DNA of 8,079 nucleotides from Bacillota bacterium. GTDB lineage: Bacteria; Bacillota; Clostridia; Christensenellales; Aristaeellaceae. Location: the NCBI GenBank assembly GCA_023444095.1, contig JAEZRP010000048.1, forward strand, positions 1 through 8,079. Reading direction: 5' to 3'. Numbering within the stretch: the first letter of the stretch is position 1; every line of letters starts with the position of its first letter. Both the position numbers and the translations under genes were made by a program. Under the pieces are notes generated by a model. That model saw only the letters and a program-made list of their open reading frames with translations. It was not told the DNA's origin and searched no databases. Below, one piece after another: positions 1 through 7,258 of this stretch.

Positions 1-127
1 CCTTGACAGGCCGCCCGGTTTGCGCTACGATGCAGACAAGGGCGCGCAGGCAGAGCCTGCTGCCGCCCTCTCTCAACTTGGTTCCTATCCGCAGCTTTGG
101 ACTTTACACAAAATCTGGGACAGACCC
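1..127. mobile_element. Partial IS256-family element, one terminal end only
   Basis: The stretch at 101-127 reads ACTTTACACAAAATCTGGG followed by ACAGACCC. In the opposite orientation it begins GGGTCTGTCCCAGATTTTG and continues TGTAAAGT, which is the style of IS256-family (mutator-like) terminal inverted repeats. It also matches the tips of the palindrome at 7746-7838 (consensus GRGYCTGTYCMARATTTT then STGTAAA). By that reading the element lies to the left and its outer edge is at about 127. Bases 1-100 are GC-rich and contain an imperfect hairpin (gggcg...cgccc, about 40-67), but I cannot recognise transposase sequence in any frame, so this may be the non-coding margin of the element. The target duplication cannot be tested because the other end is outside the window. 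Confidence 0.45.
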
Positions 128-290
128 AAAAGCATTGTGCGTCCTCGAACCCCTTATTTTTTATCATGTTTATTATATATTTTCTAATGAGTAATTGTCA
201 ATAGTAGTGCCCCTCCAGAGCGCGATGCGTCTCAATCGTTAAGATTTCGTCTATCTTTTTTCGGAATTTGCATGGACAAATATTAAACTA
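128..290. other. AT-rich intergenic DNA, no gene seen
   Basis: No reading frame here resembles a protein. The sequence is clearly richer in A+T than the genes that follow (for example the run around 155-185). A TATTAA at 281-286, just before the palindrome at 291, could be a -10 element, but no convincing -35 lies 16-18 bp upstream, so I do not call a promoter. Confidence 0.4.
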
Positions 291-304
291 ACATGATATC
301 ATGT
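291..304. promoter_or_regulatory. Perfect 14-bp palindrome, possible operator
   Basis: ACATGATATCATGT is its own reverse complement. It lies directly upstream of, and overlaps the start of, a reading frame that resembles a BlaI/MecI-type repressor. Such regulators bind short dyads of the TACAnnTGTA kind near their own promoters. The half-sites here (ACAT/ATGT) are related in style but not identical to that consensus. The link to the relic repressor is an inference; a 14-bp palindrome in AT-rich DNA can also occur by chance. Confidence 0.3.
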
Positions 305-595
305 AAACGGAAAGCAGATAAGCTATGCAATCTTGTGGACTCTGATTTAGGTCAACCGCAAGATTCTTGGCACACGGTATTAAAAGAGGCTCAGTAGCAT
401 TATGGAAAAATAGAGCTGAAAGCTCGTGAAAAAAAATCATGTTATATGCGATTAATGGGGTTAATCTCGAAAAATGGCTTGGAAAGAGTCCTTATTCGCC
501 ATAAAGAGAAACGCTATTTCTCCATTACAGAAAACGTGTATGCTACGGTAAGCTGCGCCCATAGTATAAAAGCGAACGTGCGCAGAGTCAAATAA
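299..595 (+). pseudogene. Relic resembling a BlaI/MecI/CopY-type winged-helix repressor
   Basis: The frame running from about 299 to the TAA at 593-595 is broken by a TAG at 395-397. After it comes a segment starting YGKIELKAREKK, and from the ATG at 446 the text MRLMGLISKNGLERV followed by LIRHKEKRYFSITENVYA. This pattern, a recognition-helix-like stretch then KNGLE..., a basic RHKEKRYF turn and an SITENVY strand, resembles the wing region of BlaI/MecI repressors (RLVKKGL...EGRRYYYSPLVSEEEY). The usual helix-turn-helix start is not clear, and no C-terminal dimerisation helices remain: the frame stops about 12 residues after the wing and only 24 bp before the next gene. The 49-codon ORF from ATG 446 could still be translated. 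The match is by eye and weak; an alternative is a fragment of a transposase. Base composition is more AT-rich than in the two genes downstream. Confidence 0.3.
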
Positions 596-599
596 CTGC

Positions 600-605
600 G
601 GAAGG
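600..605 (+). promoter_or_regulatory. Candidate ribosome binding site for the GTG start at 620
   Basis: GGAAGG lies 14 nt upstream of GTG 620, a slightly long spacing. The frame upstream of 620 is closed by the TAA at 593-595, and the only other in-frame candidate is CTG 596. No in-frame ATG occurs before the conserved glycosyltransferase strand (VSIVVPCYN), so GTG 620 is the best start. A TATAAA at 565-570 could be a -10 element but has no good -35 partner. Confidence 0.4.
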
Positions 606-619
606 CTGGATATTGCACG

Positions 620-2707
620 GTGGAAGTGAATACGACCCCCAAGGTATCAATCGTCGTCCCTTGCTACAATATATGTCGGTTCATCGGCCAATGCCTGGAT
701 AGTTTACTCGCCCAGACATACAAAAATCTCGAGATCATCTGCGTCAACGACGGATCCAAGGATCACACCGGATACATCATTTCTGAGTATGCCAAGCGGG
801 ATGAACGGATCCATCACTTCTTAAAAGAAAACGAAGGCGGAGGTGTCGCGCGGAATTACGGCTTTGATCACGCGACAGGCGAGTACGTGTTCTTCATGGA
901 CGGCGACGACTTTGCGGACGCGTCGATGATTGAGAAACTCCTTTCAAAGGCGCTAGAAGCGGACGCCGATATCGTCGTACAGGATTTCTACCGTTACAAC
1001 AATTCGACGCGCAAGGCCGAATACCGCTACGGGCTGACGCGCGGACGCCTGCCCGAAAATAGCGATACATTCTCATGGCGTGATATGCCGCTCCATATCT
1101 TTACGATGGTTATACCGACGCCATGGACCAAGTTTTACCGAGCGGAGTTCGTGCGTAAAAATGGACTCCGCTTTATGGCGCTCTCGACAACCAACGACGT
1201 AACTTTTGCATCGCTTTCGATCGCTTTAGCGAGAAAAATCGCATATGTTCCCGAGGCATTTCTCTATTACAGAATCAATATCTCAGGTTCGGTCACCAGC
1301 CAGAAAGCGGGTAAGTTGGACAACGTGATCTTGGCGATGCTAGGCCTTTATAACCAGGTGTTGGCCCTACCCAATTCTGACATGCTGATGCCGGGCGTGC
1401 GCCGCTCGATGCTTTCTAATCTGATCTTCGCGCTGCGCAACTACGCGGGCGAACCCCAGAGCCCGCATTATATTGCGTATGAGGCGAAACTTCGGGAAAT
1501 GTTCAGGACGATGGACATCTTCCAAAATTTTGCGCCCGAAGACCTCGCGGATCACACCAGTATGGCGGCATTTTGCAGCATCCGGGACGGCCAGCCGCTG
1601 CCGCCTATACAGAATTCTTCGATAATGGAACCCCAGCAAAGCGCGGCCTCTTTGCGGGCGGAACTCGCAGCGATCAAGAATTCCATGTCGTTCAAGATCG
1701 GGCGTACGCTCACCTTTGTGCCGCGCAAGATGCGCTCTTTGGTACTACATCCCGAAGTCGCCGCGCGAAAATACGGTGGAATCGTCTGCGGGGGGCTCCG
1801 CAGGGTGACAGCACCACTAATCGAGCTCGTGGTGCCGAGATGGCGGTGTGTCAACCTCAAAAAAAGAAAGCCGCCGGTGATCGTGTCCATGACGACGTTC
1901 CCAGCTCGCATCGACACGATTCACCTGGTCGTCAAAAATATCTTTCGACAGAAGGTGAAGGCGGATCAAGTAATCCTATGGCTGGCCGAGAATCAATTCC
2001 CCGGGCGTGAGGCTGGCCTTCCGAAGCAGTTGATGAGGCTAAAAAAAAGTGGGCTTGAAATTCGCTGGTGCGACAACCTCATGTCCCACAAGAAGTATTA
2101 CTATGCGTGTAAAGATTACCCAGAAGCCATTATCGTGACTATAGACGACGATCTCGAATACCCCGACAATATGCTTGAACAACTCTTGCATTCCTACGAA
2201 AACTACCCCAACTGCGTCTCCGCCATGCGCACCCACCGCATCAAGTTCTTTGAGGATGGCACATGCAAGCCGTACATGGCATGGGATCTCGAATCCAGCG
2301 AGTTTGTCGATCAGCCGCGCATGGATCTTCTGGGCACGAGCGGCGCGGGTATGCTAATACCGCCCCACACGCTCGGCGAGGAGGCTTTCAATGAGGAAGT
2401 CATTCTGAGCGATTGCCTATACGCGGATGACTTGTGGCTGAAGGTGATGCAGGTGCTCGGCGGCGTAAAAGTCGTTCTGGCGGGAAAGCAGAGGGGACTT
2501 CATTACCTGCCCAATACACAGGACGTGTCGCTTTTCCAGTATAACGTACTCGACGACAATAACAACGACAAACAATGGAACAACATCGTCACCAGATACA
2601 ACCTCATGAACGGTGCGGATCGGTCGATTCTTTCGGCGCTTCGGTCCGACAACCCACCTTTAGCCCCGCCTTCTCGTGTTACGGGTGATGACAAAGAGGC
2701 TCGTTAG
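620..2707 (+). CDS. Two-domain glycosyltransferase (GT2 fused to a second GT-A-like domain)
   Basis: This 695-residue protein should transfer sugars from nucleotide-sugar donors during assembly of a cell-surface glycan, at the cytoplasmic side. I see no signal peptide or membrane segment. Residues about 8-240 form a family 2 glycosyltransferase: VSIVVPCYN (9-17), VNDGSKD (42-48), the acceptor-side EGGGVARN (72-79) and the metal-binding DGDD (94-97), followed by the usual PWTKFYR and LARKIAYVPEAFLYYR segments. Residues about 350-400 are a linker with an NSMSFKIGRTLTFVPRK-type motif, seen after GT domains in many polysaccharide enzymes. Residues about 418-640 form a second domain: VIVSMTTFPARID (420-432), the DXD-like TIDDD (507-511) and YADDLW (601-606). 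This looks like the uncharacterised glycosyltransferases that begin ISLTSYPARI. Single GT2 enzymes are usually near 300-350 residues, so the length agrees with a fusion. The donor and acceptor sugars cannot be told. The gene lies 32 bp before the next and is probably in one operon with it. The GT2 call is firm; the second domain's activity is likely but less certain. Confidence 0.9.
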   Translation: MEVNTTPKVSIVVPCYNICRFIGQCLDSLLAQTYKNLEIICVNDGSKDHTGYIISEYAKRDERIHHFLKENEGGGVARNYGFDHATGEYVFFMDGDDFADASMIEKLLSKALEADADIVVQDFYRYNNSTRKAEYRYGLTRGRLPENSDTFSWRDMPLHIFTMVIPTPWTKFYRAEFVRKNGLRFMALSTTNDVTFASLSIALARKIAYVPEAFLYYRINISGSVTSQKAGKLDNVILAMLGLYNQVLALPNSDMLMPGVRRSMLSNLIFALRNYAGEPQSPHYIAYEAKLREMFRTMDIFQNFAPEDLADHTSMAAFCSIRDGQPLPPIQNSSIMEPQQSAASLRAELAAIKNSMSFKIGRTLTFVPRKMRSLVLHPEVAARKYGGIVCGGLRRVTAPLIELVVPRWRCVNLKKRKPPVIVSMTTFPARIDTIHLVVKNIFRQKVKADQVILWLAENQFPGREAGLPKQLMRLKKSGLEIRWCDNLMSHKKYYYACKDYPEAIIVTIDDDLEYPDNMLEQLLHSYENYPNCVSAMRTHRIKFFEDGTCKPYMAWDLESSEFVDQPRMDLLGTSGAGMLIPPHTLGEEAFNEEVILSDCLYADDLWLKVMQVLGGVKVVLAGKQRGLHYLPNTQDVSLFQYNVLDDNNNDKQWNNIVTRYNLMNGADRSILSALRSDNPPLAPPSRVTGDDKEAR

Positions 2708-2723
2708 ACCAATTCCTTTAGTT

Positions 2724-2728
2724 GGGAG
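2724..2728 (+). promoter_or_regulatory. Ribosome binding site that favours ATG 2740
   Basis: GGGAG lies 11 nt before ATG 2740. A longer frame could begin with TTG at 2722, but that start would overlap this site and has no Shine-Dalgarno sequence of its own. The conserved strand of the protein (GIFIFGSS) begins directly after ATG 2740, so the six extra residues add nothing recognisable. Confidence 0.55.
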
Positions 2729-2739
2729 TCTATAGGGAA

Positions 2740-5700
2740 ATGAACAATGGCATATTCATCTTTGGAAGCAGCGTTACGATGGACGTCTTTTCCTTCGCGG
2801 ATCACAAAGATTTGGTAAAGAAATTCGTCGAACGGCAATCTCTCGTCAGCGCCGTCAGCGAGCCGTTTCTGGTGGAAATGGACGAGATTCATCTCGCATC
2901 CAAGTGGCACAGGCAGACGGTGCATGCCGACTTAAACAAGACGCTTCCCGCGCTCCTGCGTGAGACGGAGTTCGATTGCCTGCTCATCGATTTGATCGAC
3001 GAGCGCTTCGGCCTCGCCGCCCGCGGGAAATCTATCGTGACTTCGTCCAATTTCTTCCAGCAGTCGGGTTTCATGCAGACGGCCGGATTCAAACTGGTTC
3101 CGTTCTCGCGGAAGCACGCCTTGTGGCGGGAATCCTGCGAACGCTTCGTCGAAATGATCGCGCCATACCTCGACAGGCGCGCTGTCATTCTGCATCCCGC
3201 CATGTGGGCGGAAAAATATCTGGCGGACGGTGAGATTAGGTCCTTTGGAGACGAGGACGGCAAGATCCGGTTTGCCAACGAGTATCTGAACGAGTACTAT
3301 CTGACGCTGCAGCAGTGCGCGAGTCCGAATCTGATCGTGCTTCCCCACGTGGATGTCGTGGCGGATGCCAAGCACAAGTGGGGACTCAATCCTTTTCACT
3401 ATGTAAAAGAATACTATGACACGCGGCTGGAGCAGATCCAGGATGCCATGCTCCAAAAGGATAACACGCCGCCGACGCGAAGCATGTTCCCCACCCACTC
3501 ACCTCACGCAGATGCGCAGGCGCGCTTTGCAGCGTGCGGAAGGGCCGAGATCACAGCGTTCGACCAGAAAATTGACTGGGATCACTTCCATTGCGCGGTC
3601 GCAGCGTCCTACCCGTCCAGTGCTACGTATACGTATAACATCAGTCTCAACGACGCGAAGATCGACCAGATCATCCGGAAAACCCCTGAGCCCCTTAATT
3701 ATCAACTGATTCTGCCGGGATACTACGCCGTCGGATGCACGATCAGTACGGCGGAGGGCGAAACATTCAGCAGAAACCCGACCGCGCTGTATTTTGCGAA
3801 AGCGGAGTTCGACGTCCACTGCGGCGCGGAGACCGCCGTTCAGCTCGAGCGCATCCCGTCCATGGTCGTGCGCGGGGCTGTGGATCTTGGAAAGGCGGCG
3901 CGCGCAGGCGATCCGGCGGTCGCAGAACGCTTCCTGTACGCCGATTTTACCCGCGAAAGCCTCGCTTATTTCAGCAAAAACAATGCGGCCGTGCAGCAAC
4001 TTCGCCGGGACACGCTCTGCGGGGCAGATTCTCAGGCGCCGGAAGGCGAAGAGGACGGGCAATCGGTGCGCGCGCCCTTTATTTCCGCGATTTCGGATTT
4101 GTTGCATACGGCGGTCGTCGCTTATGGCGAAAAAAACCTGCTCCTGACATTCCCCCTGTTTGACTGGGACGCCGCCACGGAGGAGGAGCTTTGCATCAAC
4201 TGGCTCATCGAGGAATGTCGCGCGGCTGCGCGCCGACTCAAAAATGCCCGCATTCTCTCCGCTCCGGGCGGATTGCGCACGGAAGATGGAAAACCCGCGC
4301 TCTCGGACGAATATGCCAAAAGGCTCAACCGGCTTGCCCGGGCGATGGCGGAGGAACGGGAGGCGGGAATCGGCCTGTACAGGGTACGCGCGGACGTCGC
4401 GGGCAACACCCTTACGGTCGGCATTCAAGGCGATGCGCAGGACAAGGATTACAGCTACTGGTTCTACCTCGTCAGAGACGGCGCGGTAATCGACCGATCG
4501 AAACGGAGCGGAGAGCCCACCCACCAGTGGATCCTCGACCGCCCCGGCATCTATCTCGTGCAGGGCTACGTCGGGCACGTGGGCACATCGACTTACTACC
4601 GCTCCAACACTGTCGAATTTTTCCCGGAAGAAGACGCGGCGGAGTACCGGGCGTTCCTGGCGGAAACGGCCGTTCCCGAAAATCTCATCGGCCAGAAACT
4701 GCGCCTTTTCGACCTTCAATACCCGTTCTACAACTTCGCCTTGGCCTTTTCGCGCGGAGAACGCGAACTCGACGTGGAGGGCGGGATCGAAGTGTTCGTT
4801 TCCCATAACAGTGTGTACGAGGGCCGCGCGCTCTGCGCATTCGGGGACTACCGGGGCACCCTCGTGGCTAATCGGGAACACGAAATACGTGGAATCGGCG
4901 AACATAAACTCCTGTTTTCCGGCGTTTCTCTGGCAAACGGGCGTTTCCTCACGGGCTTCCGGGACATCAAAATGCCGGAGGACTACGAACTGCTCTACGG
5001 TGCCTTGGGCACCTTTACGATGCTCCGTCTGGACGAAGAATCTTGCGAGGTCAGCACGGATTATTTCGGGATGAACCACATTTACTACTACGAAAACCGC
5101 GGGGAAATCATGCTCTCCAACAGCTATCATATGCTGCTCGAGCTCCTGACGGATATGGGCGCGAATCTGACACTCGACGAGGACAAGGCGTGCGTGACTC
5201 TTTCCGCGGTAAAGATCCAGATTTTGCGGCAGAATTTTTCCTACCGGATGGACGTGCGTGAAATCAGTCAGCGGCCAACACACCTGGATCTCCGACTGTC
5301 GGAAAACGGCGCCGAATGGGTTGATAACGCATACGGCAGGGCGCTTAACAAAAACGAGAGGTACCATGACGAGCAGTACCGCGCCCTCCTGAAATCCGCG
5401 AAAGACGAATTGCTCTCGAACCTTGTGGCGGTCGTCGACGATCCCCACTATCTCTATGTAACCAGCGATCTGACAGGCGGACTTGACAGCCGTCTGGTCT
5501 ACGGCATGATCACCTCCCTACCCGCGCCCGCGAACCGAATCCAGATCCGCGCGAACCCGCCGATGAGCGATCTGGAACTGGCCCTCAAGCTGAACAGTAT
5601 GTACGGCCTTTCGTACACGACATCGCCGACGCACAGTCGCTTTGGCGAACCCGACGAGATGGAAATGGACGACCGGAGCTATCATCTGGGCACATACGCA

Positions 5701-6579
5701 AACGACCTTCTCCCCATTTCCCCATCGATCGTGTCCCACAACCGGGAGATCGCCCTCAACGGCGCGTGCGGGGAAATCGTCGCCCGCCCGATCATCGCCC
5801 GAAACTTTATGATGGCACCTCGGGAAGCGGAGCTGAGCGTCGGAGCGTTCGTGCGCTACGTGATGCACGGCATCGCCCTGAACGTGCTTGTTGATCACGA
5901 CAAGGCCTTCGCGCCCTTTGAAACGTACATGAAGGACACGCTGGAGACCATCCCCGTGGACTCGGTCTACGAAAAGATCGACCGCCACTACCTGGATTTC
6001 AGAAACGGGTACCATTTCTCGCCGACGATGCTCTACGCCCGCGGGATGGCGAGTTGGATGCCGATCCAGTCGAAGATCATGCTGCGGATTCACCACATGA
6101 CACTGGACCTTTTCCGCAGCATCAAACTGCAGCTGGACATGATCTTCGAACTCAATCCCATGCTCATGACCGTACCGTTTGAAAATGCCCGGGACGAGCA
6201 GGATCGGTTGACGCTCGAGGATACCCTCTATGCGCGCGACCCCCGCTATTGGAACTGGAAAGACGCGGCCCAGGGGGACATGGACGCTTGGGAACAAGCG
6301 AAGGCGGAAAAGCAGCGCAACCACAAATCCCCGCTGACGGGGGAGGAGTCGCGCGCGCTCAGCGCAAGATACCAGGCACTGCCGGAAACCGTCTACGAAA
6401 GCCTGCTCTACAATTTCCGCGCGCTCATGAAGGTGCGTCCTGGTTTCGACGAGAGGGTCGGACTGGCGTTATTCTACTTCATAAGGAATAACAAAAACAA
6501 CCGGTCCGGAATCACCGTCATGTACAAAAAAATCACATCCATCCTTGATCAGGTTCGCATTATCGATAAAGGGCGATGA
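2740..6579 (+). CDS. DUF6270/SGNH-like and asparagine-synthetase-like fusion protein, probable glycan modification enzyme
   Basis: The protein has 1279 residues from ATG 2740 and no signal peptide or membrane segment, so it should be cytoplasmic. Residues about 4-240 resemble DUF6270, an SGNH-like fold: GSSVTMD (9-15), LLIDLIDERF, and KWGLNPFHYV (213-222) with candidate catalytic H220. Residues about 288-352 are a beta-sandwich. About 440-537 look like a degenerate second SGNH-like unit and about 548-628 a second sandwich. About 690-880 resemble the class II glutaminase fold of asparagine synthetase (GTFTMLRLDEE, then DYFGMNHIYYY at 774-784) but lack the catalytic N-terminal cysteine. About 895-1200 are the ATP-pyrophosphatase domain, with the PP-loop TGGLDS (912-917) and NGACGE (up to 1012) where the family has a second glycine-rich acidic motif. 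The family adenylates a carboxylate and joins it to an amine. Without glutaminase chemistry, free ammonia or another amine is the likely nucleophile, as in beta-lactam synthetases. With a glycosyltransferase 32 bp upstream, amide decoration of a surface glycan is a reasonable inference; the substrate is unknown. An alternative is a non-catalytic scaffold. ORF and AsnB-like call firm, DUF6270 call fairly firm. Confidence 0.85.
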   Translation: MNNGIFIFGSSVTMDVFSFADHKDLVKKFVERQSLVSAVSEPFLVEMDEIHLASKWHRQTVHADLNKTLPALLRETEFDCLLIDLIDERFGLAARGKSIVTSSNFFQQSGFMQTAGFKLVPFSRKHALWRESCERFVEMIAPYLDRRAVILHPAMWAEKYLADGEIRSFGDEDGKIRFANEYLNEYYLTLQQCASPNLIVLPHVDVVADAKHKWGLNPFHYVKEYYDTRLEQIQDAMLQKDNTPPTRSMFPTHSPHADAQARFAACGRAEITAFDQKIDWDHFHCAVAASYPSSATYTYNISLNDAKIDQIIRKTPEPLNYQLILPGYYAVGCTISTAEGETFSRNPTALYFAKAEFDVHCGAETAVQLERIPSMVVRGAVDLGKAARAGDPAVAERFLYADFTRESLAYFSKNNAAVQQLRRDTLCGADSQAPEGEEDGQSVRAPFISAISDLLHTAVVAYGEKNLLLTFPLFDWDAATEEELCINWLIEECRAAARRLKNARILSAPGGLRTEDGKPALSDEYAKRLNRLARAMAEEREAGIGLYRVRADVAGNTLTVGIQGDAQDKDYSYWFYLVRDGAVIDRSKRSGEPTHQWILDRPGIYLVQGYVGHVGTSTYYRSNTVEFFPEEDAAEYRAFLAETAVPENLIGQKLRLFDLQYPFYNFALAFSRGERELDVEGGIEVFVSHNSVYEGRALCAFGDYRGTLVANREHEIRGIGEHKLLFSGVSLANGRFLTGFRDIKMPEDYELLYGALGTFTMLRLDEESCEVSTDYFGMNHIYYYENRGEIMLSNSYHMLLELLTDMGANLTLDEDKACVTLSAVKIQILRQNFSYRMDVREISQRPTHLDLRLSENGAEWVDNAYGRALNKNERYHDEQYRALLKSAKDELLSNLVAVVDDPHYLYVTSDLTGGLDSRLVYGMITSLPAPANRIQIRANPPMSDLELALKLNSMYGLSYTTSPTHSRFGEPDEMEMDDRSYHLGTYANDLLPISPSIVSHNREIALNGACGEIVARPIIARNFMMAPREAELSVGAFVRYVMHGIALNVLVDHDKAFAPFETYMKDTLETIPVDSVYEKIDRHYLDFRNGYHFSPTMLYARGMASWMPIQSKIMLRIHHMTLDLFRSIKLQLDMIFELNPMLMTVPFENARDEQDRLTLEDTLYARDPRYWNWKDAAQGDMDAWEQAKAEKQRNHKSPLTGEESRALSARYQALPETVYESLLYNFRALMKVRPGFDERVGLALFYFIRNNKNNRSGITVMYKKITSILDQVRIIDKGR

Positions 6580-6612
6580 GTATGGATGCACGATCCCACT
6601 CCCTCGTTTGTA

Positions 6613-7151
6613 TGAACAGTCCGGCCAGCCGTCCAATTTTCTGGGATTTATAAGTCCTTGAACGGGATGACTAATGTGAAGCATGCGGTCTACCTGTTTG
6701 TGGCGGTGCTTCCGAACGTCGGGAAGACCTACCTTGCCGCGGCTCTGAGATGCTGTACATGTCAGTAGAACAAGGCCGTTCGCTATATCCGGACAAGCGA
6801 CCTGTTCCGCACTCATGAGGATGCCCACTCTTCCGGTGCATACTCCTCGTTCCGGAAACGACTTTCCAATGTTCCGCTCCTGATCCTGGAAGATTGGTGC
6901 ATGAAGCCGTTGTCGGTGGACGAATGTCACGAGGTCATGGAACTGGTTAAGCTTCGGTATGGGCGCGCATCCACGATGATCTCGGGTTAGCTCCGCCAAC
7001 CGCATAGCACGAGCTGTTTCCTGATCCGACGCTGATCGACGCCATCCTCGACTGGTTGGTACACAACGCCCATAAATACAACTTGACTGGCGAGTCAGTA
7101 CGTAAGTCGCTTGCCTTGTGGCAATTCGTAGAGGCAAACCCCGGGCGATGA
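6613..7151 (+). pseudogene. istB: Decayed istB, IS21-family helper ATPase
   Basis: IstB is the AAA+ helper of the IS21 transposase IstA. The remnant reads through a P-loop-like LPNVGKTYLAAAL (from about 6709), KAVRYIRTSDLF, the Walker B-like LLILEDW (6877-6897), KPLSVDECHEVMELVKLRYG and RASTMIS. After a frame change it continues as DPTLIDAILDWLVHNAHKYN from 7023 to a TGA at 7149-7151. These match the order of IstB proteins (GKTYLACAL, LLILDEW, GSTIF, DPTLADAICDRIVHDAY). It is broken by TAG at 6766-6768, TAG at 6988-6990 and a frameshift between 6990 and 7023. The first glycine of the P-loop is lost, and a TGA at 6613-6615 closes the frame upstream. No istA is present; the part that should precede the ATPase core is replaced by the end of the large gene at 6579. 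An inactive fossil. Confidence 0.75.
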
Positions 7152-7258
7152 TGGCCCAGGACGACACCCTTCGAGTGCATTCCTGCTTGCGAAACCTGCA
7201 GTGAACGATTTATTCTATTGGCAATCCAGCTTTCGGCATGGTGTTCAAATGTTGCGTT
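7152..7258. other. Short spacer between two IS relics, no gene seen
   Basis: This DNA lies between the last codon of the istB relic and the outer edge of the IS3 relic. I see no reading frame, hairpin or recognisable IS21 terminal repeat in it. It may include the degraded end of the IS21 element. Confidence 0.4.

Noticed and set aside
3..194. A 63-codon + strand frame at the left edge
   Set aside because: It runs straight through the IS256-like end and into AT-rich non-coding DNA, has no ribosome binding site in view, and its translation resembles nothing.
1573..2010. A 145-codon + strand frame in another phase within the glycosyltransferase gene
   Set aside because: It overlaps the linker and second domain of the glycosyltransferase, whose frame has conserved motifs; the alternative frame has none.
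2722..2739. TTG 2722 as start of the large gene
   Set aside because: ATG 2740 has GGGAG at 2724-2728 at good spacing and begins right at the conserved strand; TTG 2722 lacks a ribosome binding site.
3499..5448. A 649-codon open frame on the minus strand inside the large gene
   Set aside because: It is fully antisense to a + strand gene with clear conserved motifs (TGGLDS, FGMNH, internal repeats). Its own translation shows no recognisable domain. Long antisense frames are common in GC-rich coding DNA.
6469..7167. A 232-codon minus-strand frame over the istB relic
   Set aside because: The + strand carries the recognisable IstB text in the same place; the minus-strand protein has no motif of its own.
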